This document shows positions 15,775-21,108 of a stretch of 21,108 nucleotides of DNA, in pieces. This DNA is from Phycisphaera mikurensis NBRC 102666. Lineage in GTDB: Bacteria > Planctomycetota > Phycisphaerae > Phycisphaerales > SM1A02. The notes below the pieces were generated by a model. That model ran no database searches, was not told where the DNA came from, and saw only the letters and a program-made list of their open reading frames with translations. The stretch is taken from the NCBI GenBank assembly GCA_945870475.1, contig CAMBSR010000015.1, positions 1-21,108 of the forward strand, in the 5' to 3' direction. A program made the translations under genes and the position numbers. How positions within the stretch are numbered: position 1 is the stretch's first letter; each line of letters begins with the position of its first letter.

Positions 15775-16695
15775 TCACTTCTTCGCCGGCGCGGAGCGCG
15801 GCTGCGGGATGCCCTTGGCGTCCACCGGCGAATCGAGGTCGATCAGGTGGAACGGCGCACGGGTGGTATCGGTGATGTACGTGGTGCTGTTGCCGAGCGA
15901 CACCTTGAGCGTGTCGAGCCAGGCGAGGAAGATCGCAAGCTCGGCCTCGCCCTTCATCTCCTGGTAGTAGCGCGTGGCCTCCTCGTTGCCCTTGGCCTCG
16001 ATGCGCGCCGCCCACTGGTCGGCGAAGTTCATGATGATGTCGGCCTGGCTCTTGGCCTGGCTCTTGACGGCTTCCGCGGCGCTCGCACCCTTGGCCTCCT
16101 CGAGGTTGGCCAGGGTCTCCTGCACCGCGGCCATGCGGCGGAGCACGGCGATGGAGGTCTTGTTCGGGAGCACCACCTGCGAGATGCCCACCGTCAGCGG
16201 CATGGTGCCGGCGAGGCGGGTCTTCTTCAGGTCTTCCAGGATGGTGGCCTCGGCCTCGGGGAGCTTGCCGCCCTGCCCGACCAGGTCGCCGAAGGCGTAG
16301 CCGCCGATGGCCCGGAGCGCGCCCTGCAGCTGCGTCTCGAGCGCGCTCGAGGCGCCGTCCACGGACGAGTAGCTGGTGAAGAAGCGCAGTGCCTCCTCGG
16401 GCGTGGTGTCGATGCGCCAGGTCATGAAGGCCTGGACGAGCACCTGCTGGCCATCGCGCGTGAGCACCGTCTCGAGCGGGCTCTCGATGAGCTGCTGGCG
16501 GGTGTCGAGGCGCGTGACCTGGTCGATGAAGAACGGCGCCTTCAGGTGCAGGCCGGGCTCCGACACGACCCCGGCAGGCTTCCCGAACCGCGTGACCACC
16601 GCGAGCTCATGGAAGTTCACGGTGTAGGTCGTGTTGTAGAGAACGAGCACGAGCACGATGAGCGCGCCGACGACGATGCCGATGGTGCGTGTCAT
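15775..16695 (-). CDS. hflC: HflC-like SPFH domain protein
   Basis: The 306-residue product has an N-terminal span (about 5-20) followed directly by an SPFH domain: VNFHELAVVTRFGKP, GLHLKAPF, RLDTRQQLIES, LTRDGQQVLVQAFMTWRI. The C-terminal helix (YYQEMKGEAELAIFLAWL then LKVSLGN) resembles the end of HflC. Its length and architecture fit HflC, the partner of HflK in the FtsH-regulating cage. It starts with ATG at 16695, only three bases after the stop of the upstream SPFH gene, so the two are probably cotranslated and assemble together. No frameshift or missing segment is seen. Confidence 0.87.
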   Translation of the reverse strand: MTRTIGIVVGALIVLVLVLYNTTYTVNFHELAVVTRFGKPAGVVSEPGLHLKAPFFIDQVTRLDTRQQLIESPLETVLTRDGQQVLVQAFMTWRIDTTPEEALRFFTSYSSVDGASSALETQLQGALRAIGGYAFGDLVGQGGKLPEAEATILEDLKKTRLAGTMPLTVGISQVVLPNKTSIAVLRRMAAVQETLANLEEAKGASAAEAVKSQAKSQADIIMNFADQWAARIEAKGNEEATRYYQEMKGEAELAIFLAWLDTLKVSLGNSTTYITDTTRAPFHLIDLDSPVDAKGIPQPRSAPAKK

Positions 16696-16698
16696 GGG

Positions 16699-18864
16699 TT
16701 ACTTCGCCCCCTGCGGGGAGTTGTCCTTCTTCTCGAGGTAGTCGGCCAGGTTGAGGCCCGACTCCGCCTGCTTCATGGTGACGTCGATGTCGGTGCGGCC
16801 GGCCACCGACTCGCCCAGCACGTACTTGACGCGCACGCCCGCGAGGGCGCGGCCCAGCACCTGCATGGTCCGGAACTGCTTGTAGAGCTCGGGTGCGGCG
16901 CGGAACGAGGGCGCCTGCCCCAGGACCTCCGCGGAATCGCCCGCGGCGCCCATCACGATCGCCCAGCGCCGTGCACGTGCGGCGGCGATCACGCGCGCCG
17001 CGGCACCCTTGCCGTCGAGCACCATGCGCTCCACCGCCGCGCGACGCTCGCGGGCCGCCGGCGAGTCCTCGCCCTCGGCGGTCTCGACGCGCTCGAGCTC
17101 GGCGATCGCGGCAACCAGCTCGGCGGCGCGCTCGGGGCTGCCGGCGATGGCGGCCATGGAGGCACGCGCCGTGCGGTCGGCCTCCTCGCGCAGCTTGCGC
17201 GCGTTCTGCATGTCGATCGAGATCTCCTCGAACATGCCCGCACCCTCGCCCGAGGGCGGGCGCAGCGTGGGCACCTGCACGGCCACCACCTCGATGCCGG
17301 CCTTGGCCGAGTCGAAGGCCTGCTGGATGCGCTCGCGCAGGGCACGGACCAGCGAGTCGCCGCGCGGCGACAGCACCGAGTCCATCGGCTGCGTGGAGAG
17401 ATAGCGGGTGACCTCGCGCAGCGCGATGTCGCGCAGGATGCGCTCGCGCATGTCGGACGCGGTGCGGCGCACGCGCGCGTCGGAGCCGAAGGCGAGCCAG
17501 TCGAGGAGTCCGTCGCGCGACACGCGGTAGCTCATCACGATGTCCGCATCGACGAGCGCGAAGCGCTGCGTGACGGCATCGGCGGTGGCATCGGGGCGGG
17601 CATCGCCCTCCTCCCGCCCGGAGAGGCCCTGCTTGACCTGCTCGGTGAGCGTGGGCGCTGCCACCATGTACGGGTAACGGTCAGGGTCGCGGTTCTCGTC
17701 CTCGCTCCAGACGTTGACGCGGCCCACCTTGATCGGCTTGGCGCCGAGGGGCAGCGTGCGGATCCGCGCGACGTCGAGCACCGCGGCGGTCTCGACGGGC
17801 CACGGCCACTTGAGCATCACCGTGCCCTCGTACACGTCGCCGACGATCGCGCCACCGCGCAGGCGCACGGCCTGCTGCCCGGGCGGGACCACCACGATGC
17901 TCGATAGGAGGACGAGGACGGCAACGCCCAGCACCAGGAGCCACGCCGTGCTGCGGATCAGCAACTGGTAGCCCCAGCTCGACGTGATGTCGAAGCCGAA
18001 CTGGTAGTTGACGGCCTCGTTGATGGAGCGAACGATCGAGTCGGGCGCGGCGAACAGGCTCAGGACCCGTGAATCGAACGCCGCACGCGGGTTGTCGCCG
18101 ACGCGGCGCGGGCGATAGAGCCCGAGCACGAAGTTGAGGGCGATCTCCGCCGCAAAGAGCACCTGGCCGACGCCGATCGCCAGGACGATGGGCTCCATCC
18201 ACTTGCCCTTGCCGAAGGAATTGGCGACGAGCCCCACCGCGATGGCGGAGAGGACCAGCGCCGTTCCCACCATGAAGCCGGCGCCGCCGCGCAGGTTCTG
18301 CCAGGCCGGCTGCTTGGCCATGCCGGCGACGAACCGCGAGAAGATGAACGCCACGAGCGCCAGCGCCACGCACACGGCGAGCTGCCAGCCGGTGCCGAAG
18401 CCCACCGCGAACGGCGTGATGTCGAGCATCGGCGAGTCGGGGCCGGGCTTGGCATCGAGGCTCGCGACGTAGCGCGCGGTGTTGATGCCGAAGTAGGCGA
18501 GCGCCGCGGCGGCCAGCAGGCTCATCGTCGGCAGGAGCACCCGCTGCAGGCGCTGCAGGCGCTTCTGCGCCACCAGCGCGTCGCCGGCACGCTCGGTATC
18601 GAAGACCGATGCGTCGGCACGGACGGAACGGAGTTCCTCGGCCTCGAGCGCCTCGAGCGCCGCCAGCCGGTGCTGGTGGAAGAGCACCACCAGGGAGGCC
18701 CACACCGCGACGCCGACGAAGGCGATCGCGCTGCCATGGACGAAGGCGGTGCTGCCGAGGGCGCGGCCCATCACGAAGAGGACGAGCGCGACGGCGAGCT
18801 GGAGGATCAGGCCGAGGCCGGCGATCCGGGTCGCTTGCTGGTAGGCGTACTGGTCGGTGCGCAT
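16699..18864 (-). CDS. HflK-like SPFH protein with seven predicted membrane spans
   Basis: The 721-residue product is unusual for an SPFH protein: the first 325 residues hold about seven hydrophobic spans (near 14-33, 45-63, 109-127, 160-180, 196-216, 225-247 and 304-324). Only after the last span does the SPFH domain begin (VVPPGQQAVRLRGG at 325-338). It has HflK-like features such as WPWPVE (353-358) and RVNVWSEDE (382-390), then DADIVMSYRV (439-448). A helical Ala/Glu/Arg-rich part follows at about 545-645. Textbook HflK has one span. It is the first gene of the long minus-strand run, starting at ATG 18864 with only a weak upstream AGAG as ribosome binding site. It pairs with the HflC-like gene three bases downstream. 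Confidence 0.87.
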   Translation of the reverse strand: MRTDQYAYQQATRIAGLGLILQLAVALVLFVMGRALGSTAFVHGSAIAFVGVAVWASLVVLFHQHRLAALEALEAEELRSVRADASVFDTERAGDALVAQKRLQRLQRVLLPTMSLLAAAALAYFGINTARYVASLDAKPGPDSPMLDITPFAVGFGTGWQLAVCVALALVAFIFSRFVAGMAKQPAWQNLRGGAGFMVGTALVLSAIAVGLVANSFGKGKWMEPIVLAIGVGQVLFAAEIALNFVLGLYRPRRVGDNPRAAFDSRVLSLFAAPDSIVRSINEAVNYQFGFDITSSWGYQLLIRSTAWLLVLGVAVLVLLSSIVVVPPGQQAVRLRGGAIVGDVYEGTVMLKWPWPVETAAVLDVARIRTLPLGAKPIKVGRVNVWSEDENRDPDRYPYMVAAPTLTEQVKQGLSGREEGDARPDATADAVTQRFALVDADIVMSYRVSRDGLLDWLAFGSDARVRRTASDMRERILRDIALREVTRYLSTQPMDSVLSPRGDSLVRALRERIQQAFDSAKAGIEVVAVQVPTLRPPSGEGAGMFEEISIDMQNARKLREEADRTARASMAAIAGSPERAAELVAAIAELERVETAEGEDSPAARERRAAVERMVLDGKGAAARVIAAARARRWAIVMGAAGDSAEVLGQAPSFRAAPELYKQFRTMQVLGRALAGVRVKYVLGESVAGRTDIDVTMKQAESGLNLADYLEKKDNSPQGAK

Positions 18865-18924
18865 CGATGCTCTGGGTCGCGGGAACGCGGGAAACGCCCG
18901 GAGGGGCGGACGAAACTTCGGCGC

Positions 18925-18961
18925 TCAGGGTAGTGTATTCCCGGTGCCGAGGCACCGTCAC
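18925..18961 (-). promoter_or_regulatory. Candidate promoter of the SPFH-ABC gene run
   Basis: On the minus strand GTGACG (18956-18961) and TACACT (18932-18937) are separated by 18 bases, each matching four of six consensus positions. Transcription would start near 18925, about 60 bases before ATG 18864. The plus-strand permease promoter could not be placed with confidence in the same 117-base region. Confidence 0.4.
18942..18957. promoter_or_regulatory. Palindrome in the divergent intergenic region (possible operator)
   Basis: CGGTGCC-GA-GGCACCG is a perfect 7-base inverted repeat around two bases. It lies between the two divergent genes and inside the spacer of the candidate minus-strand promoter, a position suited to a dimeric regulator. 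No regulator gene is next to it. Confidence 0.4.
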
Positions 18962-18981
18962 GGCATACCGAACACGTCCCG

Positions 18982-20025
18982 ATGAACCTCCTCGAACAGC
19001 TCTGGGCCATCGCCCGAAACACCGCCATCGAGTGCATCCGCCAGCCCCTGGTGCTGGCGGTGCTGGTGGCGGGCACGCTGCTGATCATCCTGAGCATCCC
19101 GTTCAGCGGATTCACGCTCATGGACGACCAGCGGATGTTCGTGGACATCGCCCTCTCCACCATCTTCGTCTGCGGGACCCTGCTGGCGGCGTTCCTCGCC
19201 ACCAATGCGCTCAGCCGCGAGATCGACAACCGCACCGCCCTGACGGTGGTCTCCAAGCCGGTGGGCCGGCCGGCCTTCGTCTGGGGCAAGTTCCTCGGGG
19301 TGGCGGCCGCCCTGACGGTGTGCACGCTCTTCCTGTCGTTCGTCTTCATGCTGGTGGAAATGCACGGCACCATGCCGACCGCGTCCACGTCGTACCACTA
19401 CCCGGTGCTCACCATCGGGCTGCTGGCCATGGCGGCCACCTTCGGCGCGGCCACCTGGACCAACTATTTCTACGGATGGAGCTTCCCGGCGGCCATGCTC
19501 GGCTTCGGCGTGCCCTTCCTCGGCCTGGCGTACCTCCTGAGCCTGCTGTTCGCCAAGGACTGGACGCCGGTACTGCCCATGGCCCAGTTCGATGGCAGCC
19601 TCTGGATCGCCATCGCGATGATGCTCCTGGGGCTGTGGGTGCTGGCGAGCATCGCCGTGGCGGTTTCCACCCGCTTCGGGCAGGTGGTCACGCTCGGCAT
19701 CACCTTCGGTGCGTTCCTGCTGGGACTGATGAGCGATTGGCTGATCGCGCGCAACATCCGCGACCTCGGCGGCATGCTCGATCGGCTGGCGCAGGACGGC
19801 AACGCCGGAAGCGCGCTCGACGCGAACCACGCGAAGCTGGCGCTCCTGAAGGCCGCCTATGCGGTGGTCCCGAATTTCCAGGCCTTCTGGCTGTCGGACG
19901 CCATCCAGCAGAAGAAGGACATCCCGCTCGCGTACCTGCTGCCGTCGACGGCCTACGGGCTCACGATGATCGTGGCGGTGATGTGCGTGGCGGTGGCGAT
20001 GTTCCAGCGCCGCGAAGTGGGCTGA
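18982..20025 (+). CDS. ABC-2 family transporter permease, divergent
   Basis: The 347-residue product has about six or seven spans and carries LSREIDNRTALTVVSKPVGRPAFVWGK (near residues 77-103), the same ABC-2 motif seen in the larger permease at 11051-13108. It starts at ATG 18982 without a clear ribosome binding site. It is transcribed away from the SPFH genes across a 117-base region. No ATPase gene follows it in the window, so it may use the ATPase encoded at 13105-14286, or belong to a system with an ATPase elsewhere. The family includes exporters and also NosY/GldF-type permeases; the substrate is unknown. Confidence 0.88.
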   Translation: MNLLEQLWAIARNTAIECIRQPLVLAVLVAGTLLIILSIPFSGFTLMDDQRMFVDIALSTIFVCGTLLAAFLATNALSREIDNRTALTVVSKPVGRPAFVWGKFLGVAAALTVCTLFLSFVFMLVEMHGTMPTASTSYHYPVLTIGLLAMAATFGAATWTNYFYGWSFPAAMLGFGVPFLGLAYLLSLLFAKDWTPVLPMAQFDGSLWIAIAMMLLGLWVLASIAVAVSTRFGQVVTLGITFGAFLLGLMSDWLIARNIRDLGGMLDRLAQDGNAGSALDANHAKLALLKAAYAVVPNFQAFWLSDAIQQKKDIPLAYLLPSTAYGLTMIVAVMCVAVAMFQRREVG

Positions 20026-20058
20026 CCGCCGCGGGGACCGTGATCGGCTGCGACAGGA

Positions 20059-21108
20059 TCAGCTGCCGGAAGTCTTGGCGTTCTTGCGCATCTCGCCCAG
20101 GCGCTTCTTCAGGTCCTTGATTTCCTTCTCGACGCTCTCGACGCCCTGCTTGCCGATCTGGCCCTCGATGCACGGCTTGCAGCGGCGGTTCCAGTCGAGG
20201 ATCTTCTCCATGATCTGGATCTGCACGGCGATCTGCTCCTCGGCACCGCCGGCGCGCTGGATCTGGAGGCGCTGCTGCTGGAAGGCAAAGTCCTTCTGGC
20301 ACTCCTCGTAGAGCTTCTCCCAGGCAGTGGCGATCTTCACGCCGTAGTCGCTGATCTCGTACCACTCCTTGAGGCCCAGGAACGGCGCCAGTTCCTCCGG
20401 CGTGTCCGCGGTGCCCTTGCTGAAGCCGGAGTCGAGCGCGTTGCTGGCGTTGAAGGTCAGGTTGTCCTTCTCGTCGGAGAGCACCACCTCGCCGGGGAGG
20501 CCGGTGATCTTGTCGTGCCACGTGGGCTTGCCGGTGACCGGGTCCTTCGTGTACGTCAGCACCGGCTTCGCAAGCACCATCGCCTCGAAGACCATGCGCG
20601 GACGGCCGTTCTTCTCGATGATGTCGCCGATCTCGCCGCGGAACTTGTCGAGGGGCTCGCCGTAGACGCTGTCGCGCCCGCTGATCATCATGGCGGCGCC
20701 GAGGGCGCCCATCGAGCGGAAGTAGATCTCGTCGCACTGCATCGAGGTCACCGCGGCGGCGGAGATCGCCTCGCGGACCCAGACGACCATGCGATGGCGC
20801 TCGCGGACGGCGCGGATGGCGTCGACGATCTTGAAGATCTCGGTGACGAGGCCGCCGGGGCTGTCGATCTCGAGCACGATGATCTGGCCCGGGCCCCACT
20901 TGTCGGCTTCCTTGCCGATCTGCTCGATCTCCAACGCACGCGCGGTCTGGCCGACGCCGCCCTTCCACGGAAGACGGAAGACGCCGGGCTGCGGAGCGAT
21001 GCGGTAGCCGTTCTCGGTCAGCGGGTAGCCCTGTGCATCGACCTGGCCCGAGGGCTTGCCGGTCGGGGGGGCGCCCGGGGCGCCCGCGGGAGCGGCGGCG
21101 CCGGTCTT
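20059..21108 (-). CDS. NfeD/SppA-like (ClpP-fold) membrane serine protease, 5' partial
   Basis: The frame is open to the right edge, so the N-terminus is missing; the TTG at 20934 is internal, since conserved sequence (GVFRLPWKGG) precedes it. Of 349 visible residues, the first 30 are an Ala/Pro/Gly-rich linker. Then comes a ClpP-crotonase fold: IIVLEIDSPGG (76-86), the likely nucleophile S116 in REAISAAAV, CDEIYF (125-130) and a candidate catalytic Lys155 in PLDKFRGEI. LTFNASNALDSGFSKG (217-232) is the usual SppA/NfeD follow-on. The C-terminus is helical with a CKPC pair (310-313) and a charged coiled coil. NfeD-type proteases are the known partners of SPFH proteins (stomatin operon partner). 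No membrane span is visible in this part. Confidence 0.85.
   Translation of the reverse strand, partial: KTGAAAPAGAPGAPPTGKPSGQVDAQGYPLTENGYRIAPQPGVFRLPWKGGVGQTARALEIEQIGKEADKWGPGQIIVLEIDSPGGLVTEIFKIVDAIRAVRERHRMVVWVREAISAAAVTSMQCDEIYFRSMGALGAAMMISGRDSVYGEPLDKFRGEIGDIIEKNGRPRMVFEAMVLAKPVLTYTKDPVTGKPTWHDKITGLPGEVVLSDEKDNLTFNASNALDSGFSKGTADTPEELAPFLGLKEWYEISDYGVKIATAWEKLYEECQKDFAFQQQRLQIQRAGGAEEQIAVQIQIMEKILDWNRRCKPCIEGQIGKQGVESVEKEIKDLKKRLGEMRKNAKTSGS

Noticed and set aside
13498..17907. 1469-residue plus-strand open frame opposite the ABC ATPase and SPFH genes
   Set aside because: It runs antisense across four genes with clear conserved motifs; its Leu/Ala/Arg/Asp/His-rich sequence shows no domain pattern.
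20026..20058. Possible terminator between the convergent permease and protease genes
   Set aside because: The 33-base gap shows no stable hairpin with a T-run on either strand.
1..21108. CRISPR arrays, insertion sequences, integrases or phage genes
   Set aside because: No spaced direct repeats, terminal inverted repeats, transposase or integrase motifs were seen; the only tRNA has no duplicated 3' end nearby that would suggest an attachment site.

Overview
The window is GC-rich, gene-dense bacterial DNA with many GTG starts and very short or overlapping gene junctions. The best guess for the host is a planctomycete, probably of the Phycisphaerae type. This rests on the form of the RNA polymerase omega subunit, the multi-membrane-span HflK-like protein in a row of three SPFH genes, and rnpA lying apart from rpmH. 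It is an inference from remembered family patterns, not a database result.

Layout. (1) Positions 2-6902, plus strand: the distal part of a Bat (Bacteroides aerotolerance-type) operon. It holds the 3' part of a membrane protein with a DUF4381-like tail, then batA and batB (von Willebrand factor A proteins with intact metal sites), batC (TPR protein with a Lys/Gln/Asp-rich tail), batD (large beta-domain protein) and batE (TPR plus SH3). Every junction overlaps by 1 or 4 bases, so the genes look translationally coupled. MoxR and DUF58 genes usually lie upstream and would be outside the window. (2) 6967-7127: a minus-strand tRNA-Ser(CGA) with its own promoter and a likely terminator hairpin. (3) 7202-7743: minus-strand rpoZ-like omega gene with a good promoter, followed by a small zinc-ribbon protein. 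(4) 7789-8169: rnpA on the plus strand, running tail-to-tail into yidD. (5) 18864 down to 8151: a run of eight minus-strand genes. These are a 7-span SPFH protein, an HflC-like protein, a third SPFH protein, an ABC ATPase, a large ABC-2 permease, an unrecognised 654-residue membrane-anchored protein, a fumarylacetoacetate hydrolase family protein and yidD. (6) 18982-20025: a divergent plus-strand ABC-2 permease. (7) 20059 to the right edge: a minus-strand NfeD/SppA-like serine protease, cut by the window end.

How the genes may work together. The Bat proteins probably form an envelope complex served by a MoxR ATPase. The right half (three SPFH proteins, an ABC exporter-type transporter, a second permease sharing the same motif, an unknown membrane-anchored protein and an SPFH-partner type protease) looks like one membrane-organising or membrane quality-control module. 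It is the strongest candidate here for a poorly described system. The divergent region 18865-18981 carries a palindrome inside the spacer of a candidate promoter, which could be where the module is controlled.
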